Notes under the pieces: model-generated
The model's input: only the letters and a program-made list of their open reading frames with translations
What the model was told of the DNA's origin: nothing
Databases searched by the model: none
Translations under genes and position numbers: made by a program
Shown here: positions 46,737 to 56,413 of the stretch, one piece after another
Position numbering within the stretch: position 1 is the first letter of the stretch
Layout: each line of letters begins with the position of its first letter
NCBI RefSeq assembly: GCF_030295385.1
Contig: NZ_AP027079.1
Span: 2,914,001-2,978,000, forward strand
DNA from: Geothrix oryzae
GTDB taxonomy: Bacteria > Acidobacteriota > Holophagae > Holophagales > Holophagaceae
Direction of reading: 5' to 3'
Length of the DNA: 64,000 bases

Positions 46737-48224
46737 ATGCCGCGGACCCCCGTCGTCCTGCTCGCCCTGTCCCTGGGCGCCCTCCTCCAGGCCCAGGCCC
46801 CCTTCCCGCCGACCGCCCCCGCCCCCTCCCCCGTGCCGGTGATGAAGGATTACCCGGACACCCCGGCCGGGAAGCTGCTGCGGGAGATCAAGGAGCACGC
46901 CGAGGTGGTGGCGCGGGTGGAATACCTCTCGGATCTGATCGGCCCCCGCCTCACAGGCTCGGACAGGCTCCGCCAGGCGCAGGCCTGGGCCAAGGCCGAG
47001 ATGACGCGGCTCGGGGCGGTGAATGTCCACGAGGAAGCCTACGACTTCGGCCTGGCCTGGACCCGCGGCGTGGACAGCGCGCGGCTGCTCACCCACAACG
47101 GCCTGCGCTTCCGGGTGGACCAGCTGGCCTGGACCCCGGCCACCAAGGGCGCCGTGAAGGGCGAGCTGATCCTGGTGGACGCCCGGACCCTCCAGGAGCT
47201 CCAGGCCTTCAAGGGCCAGCTGAGGAACAAGATCCTGCTGCGCACCAACCCCGACGACAAGCGCCCGCCCTTGGGCCGCCGGGGGGGCGACATGGAGGCC
47301 TACCAGGCGGAACAGGCGAGCATGATGCAGTTCCTCCTCGACGAGGGGGCCCTGGCCACCCTGGCCATGTCCGGGCGGAAGAATGGGCTGGGCTTCGCCA
47401 GCGGCGGCCCGGGGCGCGACCCCAAAAAACCCGCGCTCCCCGCGGCCTATGTGCCGCAGGAGCCCTACAAGATGCTGGTTCGCCTGCTGGCCCGGAAGGA
47501 ACCCGTGAAGCTGGAACTGTCCCTGGGCGGCACCTACTCCGCGGCGCCGGTCCAGGCCTACAACCTCGTCGGCGAGATCCCAGGCCGCGAGAAGCCCGGC
47601 GAGGTCGTCATCGTGGGCGGCCACCTGGACAGCTGGGACCTCGGCACGGGCGCCACGGACAACGCCACGGGCAGCTCGGTCGCCTTGGAGGTGCTGCGGG
47701 CCTTGCAGGCCACGGGCCTGAAGCCCCGCCGGACCCTGCGGGTGGTCCTGTGGAGCGGCGAGGAGCAAGGCCTCCTGGGTTCCCGCGCCTACGCCGAGGC
47801 GCACAAGGCGGACCTGGACGCCATCCAGGCCGTACTGGTCCACGACATGGGCACGGGCATGGTGAAGGGCTTCACGCTGCAGGGCCGTGAGAACTGCCGT
47901 GGCCTCATGGCCCAGGCCATCGCGCCCCTCAACGACCTGGGCGTGAAGGAGCTGTCCCTCCGCACCATGAACAGCACCGACCACGCGCCCTTCGACCGGG
48001 CCGGCGTGCCCGCCTTCGCCGCCATCCAGGAGCCCGTGGACTACTTCCTGGGCACCCATCACAGCCAGATGGACTTCCCGGATCATGTGGTGCCCGAGCA
48101 GCTCGTGCAGGGCGCCCAGGCCCTGGCCGTCACCGCCTGGGAGCTGGCAGAGATGGAGGCCCGCCTGCCCCATGGGCGCCCGGTCCGGCCGGCCGGCCCC
48201 GCGGCTCCTTCCGGACGGCCCTGA
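46737..48224 (+). CDS. M28 family zinc aminopeptidase, secreted
   Basis: A 495-residue exported peptidase with a signal peptide (MPRTPVVLLALSLGALLQAQA). An N-terminal region with a PA-like insertion (about 130-280) precedes the M28 catalytic domain: VGGHLDSWDLGTGATDNATG (first His, bridging Asp), LWSGEEQGLLGS (catalytic/ligand Glu), and the C-terminal GTHHSQMD (His). The chosen ATG has GGAG before it. Transcribed divergently from arsR. It would digest extracellular or periplasmic peptides. Confidence 0.92.
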   Translation: MPRTPVVLLALSLGALLQAQAPFPPTAPAPSPVPVMKDYPDTPAGKLLREIKEHAEVVARVEYLSDLIGPRLTGSDRLRQAQAWAKAEMTRLGAVNVHEEAYDFGLAWTRGVDSARLLTHNGLRFRVDQLAWTPATKGAVKGELILVDARTLQELQAFKGQLRNKILLRTNPDDKRPPLGRRGGDMEAYQAEQASMMQFLLDEGALATLAMSGRKNGLGFASGGPGRDPKKPALPAAYVPQEPYKMLVRLLARKEPVKLELSLGGTYSAAPVQAYNLVGEIPGREKPGEVVIVGGHLDSWDLGTGATDNATGSSVALEVLRALQATGLKPRRTLRVVLWSGEEQGLLGSRAYAEAHKADLDAIQAVLVHDMGTGMVKGFTLQGRENCRGLMAQAIAPLNDLGVKELSLRTMNSTDHAPFDRAGVPAFAAIQEPVDYFLGTHHSQMDFPDHVVPEQLVQGAQALAVTAWELAEMEARLPHGRPVRPAGPAAPSGRP

Positions 48225-48260
48225 CAGGCCTGACGGGCCTGACCGGTTCGACCGGGGATC

Positions 48261-50291
48261 TCAGGCGGGTCCGGCCGTCGACTCGCGCCCCAACAGCGCC
48301 TCCGCCTCGTCCAGGGCGGAGGCGCTGCCGCTGAGGGCCAGCAGGTCACCGGGCTGGAGCAGGGCCTCGGGCTTGGGTTCCAGCAGGTGGCCTTCCCGCA
48401 GCAGGGCCACCAGGGCCACCCCGGCGCTGCCGGGCAGATCCAGCTCACCCAGGCTGCGGCCCAGGGAGGGGCAGCGGGCCCCGATGCGCAGCGTGCGCCA
48501 GCCCCCCGGGACGGGCGGGGCCGGGACCTCTTCATCCGCATCCCAGGGATCCCGAGCGTCGGCACCCATCCACCCGGAGTCCGAGGCCAGGTCCCTCTGG
48601 AGGCGCTGGGCCCGCCGCCACAGCAGCAGGGGGATGGCCAGGGCCGTGGCGGCGCCCAGGGCGCCGAGAGAGGCCAGGGGCACCAGCGCCAGCACGGCCG
48701 CCAGGACCGGAAGGCCCGCCAGCAGCAGCACCGCCAGCCGCAGGCCCGTGCGGAAGGCCCGCCGGATGTCCGGCCGGGTGCCCAGGTCGCCAGGGCCGGG
48801 CAGGTCCAGCAGGCCCTCGGCCAGGATCCGGCTGCGGCGCACCATCCGGCTCACCACGAAGACCACCACGACCGCCGCCGCCAGCAGGACCGCACCCTGG
48901 GCCAGGGTGTGCCCCAGGGTGCCCCGCCCTTCGAGCCAGGCCGTGCCCATCCGCATCACCCGAGGCGCCAGCGAGGCCACCAGGCCGATGAGCATGCTGT
49001 CCAGCAGCAGGAACAGGAAGGTCCGCCGGACGGCCGCGCCCGGGGCCTTCCGGATGGCCGGGGCGCGCAGGGTCGCGGCCCACGATTGGTAGAGGCCCAG
49101 GTAGGTCTTGAGGGCCGGAGAGAGTCGCCGCTCCAGCAGCCGGGCCGCGGGTTCCCCGGCGGTCAGCAGGGCCGGGGTGGCCAGGGCCGTGGCCACGCAG
49201 ATGGCGGCCAGCAGGGCGTAGCGGGAAGGGTCCACCACGCCGAGGCCGATGCCGGCACCCAGGAGGATGAACCCGAACTCACCGACCTGCCCCAGGGCCA
49301 GGCCCGCCCGCACGCCGAGGGCCAGGGGCAGGCCCGCCAGGGTGGCCCCCACGGTGACGGAGACGGCGTTCACGGTGATGACCAGGGCCGTGAAGAGCAG
49401 CACCAGATGCCAATCCCGCATCAGGACCGCGGGCTCCATCATCATGCCCACCGCCACGAAGAACATGGCCGCGAAGAGATCCCGCAGGGGATGGACCAGG
49501 TGTTCCACCTTGCGTCCCCGGCCGGATTCGCAGATCAACATGCCGGCCACGAAGGCGCCCATGGCCACGGAGAAGCCGACCCAGGCCGCCAGCTGGGCCA
49601 GCCCGAAGCAGAGCCCGGCCGCCACCACCAGCAGCACTTCGTCCCGGGCGTGATCGGCCACCCATCGCAGGGCGCGCGGCACCACCAGCCGCCCGGCGCC
49701 CACGAGGAGGACCAGGAAGAGCATCAGCTTGAGCAGGGTGCCCGCAATGGCCCCGGCGCTGGGCCCGCCGAGGGAGGCCGCGGCGGTGAGGGCCGCCAGC
49801 AGCAGCACGGCATGGAGATCCTCCACCAGCAGGACGCCCAGGACCGTGTCCTTCAGCGCGCCGCGGAGGCCCCGCTCTTCAAACAGCTTGGCCAGGATCA
49901 TGGTGGAGGCGATGGAGAGGCTGGCCCCGAAGAAGGCGCTCTCCAGCGGGGCCCACCCCAGGAGCCGCGCCACCAGGAAGCCCGCCACCAGCTGGGTGCC
50001 CACCTGGAGGGTGCCTGTGAGCAGGGCCGGGGGGCCCGCGTGGAGCAGCTTCGGAAGGCTGAACTCCAACCCGATGGTGAACATCAGGAGGATGACGCCC
50101 AGCTCGCCCATGATCCGGACATTGCCGAGGTCCGCCACCAGCGGCACCGGCACATGGGGCCCCACGATCATGCCCGCCAGCAGGTAGCCCAGCACCGCCG
50201 GCTGCTTCAGTTTCTGGAACAGGACCGAGGTCAGCGCCGCGACCCCCAGCACCATGGCCAGGTCGAGCAGAAGGCGGTGGTGGGCTTCCAT
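48261..50291 (-). CDS. KefB-type cation:proton antiporter with TrkA-C domain
   Basis: A 676-residue CPA2 antiporter. About twelve membrane segments (residues 10-390) carry FFGASLSIASTMILAKLFEE and LGQVGEFGFILLG, followed by a second hydrophobic region and a C-terminal TrkA-C/RCK domain (GARCPSLGRSLGELDLPG ... EALLQPGDLLALSG). It lacks the central TrkA-N (NAD-binding) domain, which is instead provided on the adjacent channel. It sits 4 bases after that gene, so the pair is one operon for K+ or pH homeostasis. Confidence 0.88.
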   Translation of the reverse strand: MEAHHRLLLDLAMVLGVAALTSVLFQKLKQPAVLGYLLAGMIVGPHVPVPLVADLGNVRIMGELGVILLMFTIGLEFSLPKLLHAGPPALLTGTLQVGTQLVAGFLVARLLGWAPLESAFFGASLSIASTMILAKLFEERGLRGALKDTVLGVLLVEDLHAVLLLAALTAAASLGGPSAGAIAGTLLKLMLFLVLLVGAGRLVVPRALRWVADHARDEVLLVVAAGLCFGLAQLAAWVGFSVAMGAFVAGMLICESGRGRKVEHLVHPLRDLFAAMFFVAVGMMMEPAVLMRDWHLVLLFTALVITVNAVSVTVGATLAGLPLALGVRAGLALGQVGEFGFILLGAGIGLGVVDPSRYALLAAICVATALATPALLTAGEPAARLLERRLSPALKTYLGLYQSWAATLRAPAIRKAPGAAVRRTFLFLLLDSMLIGLVASLAPRVMRMGTAWLEGRGTLGHTLAQGAVLLAAAVVVVFVVSRMVRRSRILAEGLLDLPGPGDLGTRPDIRRAFRTGLRLAVLLLAGLPVLAAVLALVPLASLGALGAATALAIPLLLWRRAQRLQRDLASDSGWMGADARDPWDADEEVPAPPVPGGWRTLRIGARCPSLGRSLGELDLPGSAGVALVALLREGHLLEPKPEALLQPGDLLALSGSASALDEAEALLGRESTAGPA

Positions 50292-50295
50292 CCCT

Positions 50296-51339
50296 TCAGC
50301 CCTTGGCCAGCTGGGTGAGGTTTTCCAGGGCCTCGGCGGGGCCCATCACCAGCAGCTCGTCCCCGGCCTGGAACCGCTCGTCACCGGAGGGGTTGAAGCG
50401 CAGGCCGGCGCCGGGGTGCACCAGGCCCACCAGCAGGGAGCCGGTGGCATGGCGCAGCCGGGCCTCCCGCAGGGTCTGGCCCACCAGGGCCGACTGCGGG
50501 GCGATGGCGATGCGCTCCAGGCCCAGCTCCAGCTGCTCCTGCTGGAGCACGATGTCGAAGAAGTTCATCATCTCCGGCTTGAGCAGCAGCCCCGCCATGC
50601 GGCGCCCGCCGATCTCGTAGGGGCTCACGATGTGGTCGGCACCCGCGGCCCTCAGCTGGCGCTCGGTGCCGAGCTTGGCGCTGCGGGCCACCACGGGCAG
50701 GTCGGGGCGGATCTGCTTGACCGTGAGCGTCACCAGGACATTGTCGGCGTCGGTGGTGAGGGCCGTGATGAGGCCCCGCGCCTGGCGGATGCCGGCGCGC
50801 TCCAGCATCAGCTCGTCCATGGCGTTGCCGTAGAGGATCAGTTCTCCGGCGAAGCGGGGGCTGCGGCCCTTGGAATCGTCCTGCTCGATGATGACGAAGG
50901 GGATGCCGGCCTTCTTCAGCTCCCAGGCGGCCTGGAAGCCCATCTTCCCGAAGCCGCAGACGATGATGTGGTCCTTCAGGTCGTCCAGGCGTTTCTGCAT
51001 GCGGCGCTCCATGATGTAGCCCTTGAGGTCACCCTCCAGGAGCAGGGCGGTCAGGTTCGACAGGGCGTAGGTGGCGACGCCCAGACCGACGATGAGGTAG
51101 AAGATCGTGAAGAGTTTCGTCCGGGCGTTCACTTCGCCCAGTTCTCTGAAGCCCACCGTGAAGAGGGTGGTGATCGCCATGTAGAGGCTGTCCAACGGAT
51201 TCAGGTGCGACAGCCAGTGGTAGCCGAGCCCCCCACAGGCGATGACGGCCGCCAGCAGCGCCATCGTATAGCGCAGGCGCTTCACCGGCCCGTTCTGCTG
51301 GTCGTCCGGCCTCATGGGGAACGGCGTGCTGGCCCTCAT
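50296..51339 (-). CDS. Two-segment potassium channel with RCK domain, unusual filter
   Basis: A 347-residue K+ channel: two membrane segments flank the pore (MAITTLFTVGFRELGEVN), then a TrkA-N Rossmann domain (IIVCGFGKMGFQAAWELKKAG) and TrkA-C domain. The selectivity filter reads TVGF followed by RELG instead of the usual TVGYGD, so ion selectivity may be altered. The thioesterase gene ends 1 base upstream and the antiporter starts 4 bases downstream. The start follows GAGGCTGAG. Confidence 0.85.
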   Translation of the reverse strand: MRASTPFPMRPDDQQNGPVKRLRYTMALLAAVIACGGLGYHWLSHLNPLDSLYMAITTLFTVGFRELGEVNARTKLFTIFYLIVGLGVATYALSNLTALLLEGDLKGYIMERRMQKRLDDLKDHIIVCGFGKMGFQAAWELKKAGIPFVIIEQDDSKGRSPRFAGELILYGNAMDELMLERAGIRQARGLITALTTDADNVLVTLTVKQIRPDLPVVARSAKLGTERQLRAAGADHIVSPYEIGGRRMAGLLLKPEMMNFFDIVLQQEQLELGLERIAIAPQSALVGQTLREARLRHATGSLLVGLVHPGAGLRFNPSGDERFQAGDELLVMGPAEALENLTQLAKG

Positions 51340-51340
51340 C

Positions 51341-51784
51341 TCAGCCTCCGAGCCCAGGCTTGATGGCGAAGTTGGCCGTGCTGAGGGCCACCAGGTGGTC
51401 GCCGCAGGTGAGCCGGCATTCCAGGATGCCGCTGCGGCCGGAGATCCGCACCACCTGGGCCTCTCCGCGCACCTCGCCGCGGGCCGGCTCCAGGTAGCGG
51501 ATGTGCAGGTCGGAGGTGGCGAAGGGCATGGCCCCGTCGAAGGCGGTGCTGAGGGCCAGGGCGCTCACCATGTCCGCCATGGTGGCCAGCACGCCCCCGT
51601 TGACATTGCCACGGCTGCCGTTGATCACGGCCTTGGTGGGCACGAGCACCATGACGGCCAGGCCGGGGTCGATGGATTCGATGGTGAGGCCCCAGCCGCT
51701 GATGAGGGGCCACGGGTGGAACCTTGCGCGCAGACGCTCCAGGAGATCCGGAGCGAGGGTCTCGGGGATCTGCGGCTTAGGCAT
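51341..51784 (-). CDS. PaaI-type hotdog-fold thioesterase
   Basis: A 147-residue single hotdog domain: NGSRGNVNGGVLATMADMVSALAL carries the helix with the conserved Asn/Gly and Asp region of PaaI-like acyl-CoA thioesterases. The N-terminus LRARFHPWPLISGWGLTIES precedes it. It starts the operon with the channel and antiporter genes, an odd functional mix. Substrate unknown. Confidence 0.8.
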   Translation of the reverse strand: MPKPQIPETLAPDLLERLRARFHPWPLISGWGLTIESIDPGLAVMVLVPTKAVINGSRGNVNGGVLATMADMVSALALSTAFDGAMPFATSDLHIRYLEPARGEVRGEAQVVRISGRSGILECRLTCGDHLVALSTANFAIKPGLGG

Positions 51785-51900
51785 GGTCCAGGATAGCCCA
51801 TGTCCGGCCTTGCCGCGCCCCGCGCAGGGTTACGGCGAAGATCCCGGGCCTTCATCGCCTCGTCATCGGCCCGTGGGGGAATGAAGCGGGAGGCTCCCCC

Positions 51901-52938
51901 ATGTCCCTTCGTTCGACCTTCCACACGGCCCTTCTTACGGCCCTTCGTGCTGCTGCGCTCAGCGCTCCGCTTCTGCTGGGCCTGGGCTGCCAGCCTCCCG
52001 AGGAGACGCCCGCCAAGCCGGTCCACGAGGTTCCCACGGTCCCGCGGGAAACCACCCTACAGGCCTACGCGCCGGAACACCCCGTCGCCGGCGAGCTGAA
52101 GAGCGTGGGCTCGGATTCCATGGAGCCCCTGATGGTGCTCTGGGGGGAGGACTTCAAGCGGTTCCATCCACGGATCTCGACGCGCTTCGTCTGCAAGGGC
52201 TCGGGCACCGCCCCCAAGGCGCTGATCGAGGGCAGCACGCTGATGGGCCAGATGAGCCGCGAGATGACCGACCAGGAACTGGCGGCCTTCCAGGCCCAGT
52301 ATGGCTACGCGCCCACCCGCATCCCCGTGGCGGTGGATGCCCTGGTGGTCTATGTGAATGCCAACAACCCCGTCAAGCAGCTCCGCATGCAGGAGGTCGA
52401 TGCCATCTTCTCCACCACCCGCAAGGGCGGAGCGAAGAGCGACATCCAGCGGTGGGGCGATCTCGGCCTCGGCGGCGACTGGAAGCAGCGGGAGATCCAG
52501 ACTTACGGCCGCGACGAGAACTCCGGCACGCGGGCCTTCTTCCGGGAGCATGTGATGAAGAAGGGCGACTTCAAGCCCACCCTGAAGGCCTTCATGGACC
52601 AGTTCGCCGTGGTGGAGGCTCCGGCGGTGGACGGCGGCGGCATCAGCTACGGCCCCCTGCAGTACGCCAACCGCATGGTGAAGGGCGTTCCCATCGCCTC
52701 CTTCAGCAGCGACCGGTTCATCGAGCCGACCCTGGAGAACATCCAGAAGGCCACCTATCCGCTGACGCGGTTCCTCTACATCTATGTGAACAAGGCGCCG
52801 GGACGTGCCCTGGATCCCACGGTGAGGGAGTTCCTCCGCTTCGTGCTCTCCAGGGAGGGGCAGGCCGGCGTGGCGAGCTTCGGCGCCGTCGCCATCCCCG
52901 GGGACTTCGCCGCCCTGAGCGTCGGCAAACTCAACTGA
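51901..52938 (+). CDS. PstS-like phosphate-binding lipoprotein
   Basis: A 345-residue predicted lipoprotein with lipobox LLGLGC (Cys30). The PstS-type ligand pocket is seen in GELKSVGSDSMEPLMVLW and GSGTAPKALIEGSTLMG, with GRDENSGTRAFFRE later, the phosphate-coordinating Thr/Ser/Arg region. No pstCAB permease genes are adjacent, so it may feed a distant transporter or act as a sensor protein. It ends exactly where the convergent mrp gene ends. Confidence 0.85.
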   Translation: MSLRSTFHTALLTALRAAALSAPLLLGLGCQPPEETPAKPVHEVPTVPRETTLQAYAPEHPVAGELKSVGSDSMEPLMVLWGEDFKRFHPRISTRFVCKGSGTAPKALIEGSTLMGQMSREMTDQELAAFQAQYGYAPTRIPVAVDALVVYVNANNPVKQLRMQEVDAIFSTTRKGGAKSDIQRWGDLGLGGDWKQREIQTYGRDENSGTRAFFREHVMKKGDFKPTLKAFMDQFAVVEAPAVDGGGISYGPLQYANRMVKGVPIASFSSDRFIEPTLENIQKATYPLTRFLYIYVNKAPGRALDPTVREFLRFVLSREGQAGVASFGAVAIPGDFAALSVGKLN

Positions 52939-53973
52939 TCAGAGCTTCAGCACGCCCTTGAGGGTGTCCGCCATGTCCTGGAACACCTTGGTCTGAGGGC
53001 TCTGCGGATGCTCCGCCACGAAGGGCTTGCCGCTGTCGCCACCCTCGCGGATGGCGAGGTCGATGGGCACCTCGCCCAGGAAGGGCAGCTCCATGCGGAC
53101 CGCCGCGGCCTTCACGCCCCCGTGGCCGAAGATCTGGGTCTCCTGGCCACAGCCCGGGCAGATGAAGCTGCTCATGTTCTCGATGATGCCGAGTACGGGC
53201 ACCTTCACGGTGCCGAACATGCCGATGGCCTTCTTGGCGTCGAGGAAGGCCACATCCTGCGGCGTGCTGACGATGACGGCGCCGTCCACCTGGGCGTTCT
53301 GGATGAGCGTGAGCTGGACATCGCCCGTGCCGGGCGGCAGGTCGATGAGCAGGACATCGAGGTCGCCCCAGGCCACATCCTTCAGGAACTGCTGGAGGGC
53401 CTTGTTGAGCATGGCCCCGCGCCAGATCACGGGCCGGTCCTCTTCGATGAGCAGCCCCATGGACATGATCTTGATGCCGAACTTCTCGATGGGCAGGATC
53501 TGGCCATCCGGCGTGCCCAGCGGCGAGTCCTTCAAGCCCAGCATCATGGGGATGGAGGGGCCGTAGATGTCGGAATCCAGCAGGCCCACCTTGAGGCCCA
53601 GCTGGGACAGGGCGATGGCGAGGTTCACCGTGACGGTGCTCTTGCCGACGCCGCCCTTGCCCGAGCCCACCACCACGCAGCGCTTGATGCCCGGGATGAG
53701 ATTCTTGAATTCCACCTGGGCGGTCTTCTCCCAGCCGATCTCGATGTCCACGCCCGTGACGCCGGGCTGCTGGCGGATCAGCCCCTCCAGGGCCTCCTTG
53801 ATGACGGCCACGCGATCCCGATAGGCCTCCATGAGCTGGAGGAGCACCGTCACCTTGCCCTCGGTGACATCGATCCCCTTCACGGCCTTGAGGGTGGTCA
53901 GGGTGGCATTGGTCCCGGGGACCGTATAGGCGTTCAGGGCTTCGAACAGGGCGGCGCGGCTGATCTTCGTCAT
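52939..53973 (-). CDS. mrp: Mrp/ApbC-type Fe-S cluster carrier ATPase
   Basis: A 344-residue P-loop ATPase that carries and delivers Fe-S clusters. The N-terminal MIP18/DUF59 domain (to about residue 95) is joined to a MinD-like domain with the deviant Walker A GKGGVGKST (from 105) and a CPGC motif for the cluster (CPGCGQETQIFG). Start at MTKISRAALFEALNAY follows GGAGATCCGC. It is convergent with the PstS-like gene without a gap. Confidence 0.95.
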   Translation of the reverse strand: MTKISRAALFEALNAYTVPGTNATLTTLKAVKGIDVTEGKVTVLLQLMEAYRDRVAVIKEALEGLIRQQPGVTGVDIEIGWEKTAQVEFKNLIPGIKRCVVVGSGKGGVGKSTVTVNLAIALSQLGLKVGLLDSDIYGPSIPMMLGLKDSPLGTPDGQILPIEKFGIKIMSMGLLIEEDRPVIWRGAMLNKALQQFLKDVAWGDLDVLLIDLPPGTGDVQLTLIQNAQVDGAVIVSTPQDVAFLDAKKAIGMFGTVKVPVLGIIENMSSFICPGCGQETQIFGHGGVKAAAVRMELPFLGEVPIDLAIREGGDSGKPFVAEHPQSPQTKVFQDMADTLKGVLKL

Positions 53974-54026
53974 GCGGATCTCCAGCCCATTAGTCTGCCA
54001 CGGGGAATGAATGCCCGACACTCCGC

Positions 54027-54224
54027 CACGCAGCGCGAGCCCCCCCGGAGAAGACTCAGCGAGGCACGGCTTGGCCGGGCCGAGCGCAGGGGTCCGGGGG
54101 GAGGCTCCATCTCCATGAGCCCAAAGGGCGAGTGGGAGCCACGCCCTGCGTGGCGTTAGGTGGAGGCGCGCAGCGCGACCCTAGATCCTCGCAACGCATG
54201 CGTTGCGAGGGGGACCCCCGGAGA
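54027..54224. repeat. REP-like cluster with palindromes between mrp and ppk
   Basis: The gap contains a 24-bp perfect palindrome (CCTCGCAACGCA / TGCGTTGCGAGG, 54187-54210), a GCCACGC-CCT-GCGTGGC stem (54138-54154) and the phrase CGCAGCGCGA near 54030 and again near 54169, each followed by a CCCCCGGAGAA-like run. It looks like repeated extragenic palindromic elements; no coding frame is credible. Confidence 0.6.
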
Positions 54225-54227
54225 ACA

Positions 54228-56360
54228 TCAAATGTCCGGATCCAGCGGTCCCAGCTTCTGGGTGAGGGCACCCACGCCGCTGGCGAGCAGGGTGTGCTCG
54301 TAGATGCGGAGCTGGCTGCGGAGGGGTGGATCTTGGTCATCGAATCCCCGCCGGAGGACATCCCCTTCGGGGCCCAGGACGCGGCCCTTCAGGGTGTCGT
54401 GCAGCTGCATCTCGACCATCTCCATGACCTGGGCAGCCAGGATCGGATCCACCAGAGGGAAGGCCAGCTCCACGCGGCGGTCCAGGTTGCGGGGCATGAG
54501 GTCGGCGCTGGAGAGGAGGGTCTCCGGCTGGCCGTCGTTGGCGAAATGGTAGATCCGCGTGTGCTCCAGGAAGCGGTCCAGGATCGACAGGGTGCGGATG
54601 TTCTCGGACAGCCCGGGCACACCGGGCCGCAGGCAGCAGGTACCCCGCACGATGAGGTCCACCTTCACGCCCTCGCGGCTGGCCTCGTAGAGCATCTGGA
54701 TGATCTGGGGGTCCACCAGGGCGTTCATCTTCAGCACCATGCGGGCCGGCCGCCCATCCTGCGCGTGACCGATCTCCCGCTGGATGCGGGCCTTGAGGGC
54801 CTTCTTCAGGTGCTGGGGCGCCAGCAGGATCCGATGGAAGCGGGGTGGCCGGGTGTAGCCCGTGAGCATGTTGAAGAGGTTTGACAGGTCCTCGCCGAAC
54901 TCGGGCCGGGCCGTGAGCAGGCCCAGGTCCGAATACAGGCGGCTGGTGCGCTCGTTGTAGTTGCCCGTGCCCAGGTGGCAGTACCGCTTGATGCCTCCGA
55001 CCTCCTGGCGCACCACGAGACAGGCCTTGCAGTGGATCTTGTGATTGGGCAGGCCGTAGACCACATGCACGCCGGTCTTCTCCAGGCGCCGCGCCCAGGC
55101 GATGTTGGCCGCCTCGTCGAAGCGGGCCCGCAGCTCCACGATGGCCGCCACCTGCTTGCCGCGCTCGGCGGCCCGCTCCAGGGCCGCCGCCACAGGGCTG
55201 TTGGCCGTCACGCGGTAGAGGGTCATCTTGATGGCCAGGACCTTGGGATCCTCCGCGGCCTCGCGCACGAAGCGAACCACGCTGTCGTCGAAGCTCTGGT
55301 AGGGGTGGTGCAGCAGGATGTCGTTGCGGGAGATGGCGTCGAAGACGCTGCCCGCCTGGTCGAGCTGGGGCACCGGAAGGGGCGGCAGCGGGGTGTCCTT
55401 GAGGCTCGGCAGGTCGAGCTGGCCGTAGAGCTGCATCAGGTCCGAGAAGGCCGTAAGCCCCGAGCAGGGGTAGAGATCCTCGGGGCTCAGCTCCATCTCC
55501 TCGATGATGAGATCCAGCACCTTGGACGACAGGCCGTGCTCGTACTGGAGGCGGACGACGGCGCCGCGGCGACGGTCGCGGAGGCTCTCCTCCACGGTCT
55601 TGAGCAGGTCCTCGGAGGGATCCTCCTCCACCGGCAGGTCGGAATCCCGGGTGACGCGGATGGCGTGGCAGCACTTCACCGTGTAGCCCAGGAAGAGCCG
55701 CGACAGGTGGTGCCGCACCACATCTTCGAGCATGACGAAGGCGTGGGCGCCCGGGGCCGAGGGCACCCGCAGGAAGCGGGAGGCCAGGCCCGTGGGCACA
55801 TGGATGAAGGAGAGCTCCGAGGCCGGCAGATCCCCGTCCAGCAGGTCCTCGTCCGGTTCCAGCTCCACCACCAGCACCAGGGCCCGGTTCCCCAGGCGGG
55901 GGAACGGGTGGCCCGTGTCCACCGCCAGCGGCGTGATGAGCGGCAGGAGGCTGCGCTCGAAGTAGTCGAGGGTGAAGGCGCTCTGCGCCTCGTCCAGCCT
56001 CCTGGGATCCAGGATGGCGATGCCCGCCGCCTCCAGCTGCGGCTCCAGGATGGCGTGGAAGAGCTCGTGCTGGCGGGCGGAGTAGGCGTGGATCCGCGAT
56101 GACACCCGCTCCAGCAGCTGCCGGGGGGTCAGGCCATCGGGCCCGGGCTGGGTGATTCCCGCGTCGATCTGCCGCCAGATGCCCGCCACCCGCACCATGA
56201 AGAACTCATCCCAGTTGCTGGAGACGATGCTGAGGAACTTCACCCGTTCCAGCAGCGGCACCGTGGGATCCTCCGCCTCTTCCATGACCCGGGCGTTGAA
56301 ATCCAGCCAACTGAGCTCGCGGTTGAGCAGTTCCTCGGGGCGGGGGATGGGGTGGAACAC
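54228..56360 (-). CDS. ppk: Polyphosphate kinase 1
   Basis: A 710-residue Ppk1 that makes polyphosphate from ATP. The start is GTG with AGAGGTCCCCT before it; the first residues FHPIPRPEELLNRELSWLDFN are the family's. The two catalytic phosphorylation histidine regions are present (GLPNHKIHCKACLVV and YCHLGTGNYNERTSRLY), with the conserved Arg/Arg blocks. Normal length. It faces rplY across a 219-base control region. It would supply polyphosphate for stress and storage. Confidence 0.95.
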   Translation of the reverse strand: MFHPIPRPEELLNRELSWLDFNARVMEEAEDPTVPLLERVKFLSIVSSNWDEFFMVRVAGIWRQIDAGITQPGPDGLTPRQLLERVSSRIHAYSARQHELFHAILEPQLEAAGIAILDPRRLDEAQSAFTLDYFERSLLPLITPLAVDTGHPFPRLGNRALVLVVELEPDEDLLDGDLPASELSFIHVPTGLASRFLRVPSAPGAHAFVMLEDVVRHHLSRLFLGYTVKCCHAIRVTRDSDLPVEEDPSEDLLKTVEESLRDRRRGAVVRLQYEHGLSSKVLDLIIEEMELSPEDLYPCSGLTAFSDLMQLYGQLDLPSLKDTPLPPLPVPQLDQAGSVFDAISRNDILLHHPYQSFDDSVVRFVREAAEDPKVLAIKMTLYRVTANSPVAAALERAAERGKQVAAIVELRARFDEAANIAWARRLEKTGVHVVYGLPNHKIHCKACLVVRQEVGGIKRYCHLGTGNYNERTSRLYSDLGLLTARPEFGEDLSNLFNMLTGYTRPPRFHRILLAPQHLKKALKARIQREIGHAQDGRPARMVLKMNALVDPQIIQMLYEASREGVKVDLIVRGTCCLRPGVPGLSENIRTLSILDRFLEHTRIYHFANDGQPETLLSSADLMPRNLDRRVELAFPLVDPILAAQVMEMVEMQLHDTLKGRVLGPEGDVLRRGFDDQDPPLRSQLRIYEHTLLASGVGALTQKLGPLDPDI

Positions 56361-56413
56361 AGGGGACCTCTGATCCAGGAGGGTACAGCCTGGGTGTAAC
56401 GGCCTGATGGTAC

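Noticed and set aside
46236-48173. A 645-codon minus-strand frame extending the first arsR through the peptidase gene
   Set aside because: Upstream part is antisense to the M28 peptidase; the ATG at 46625 gives a normal ArsR of 129 residues.
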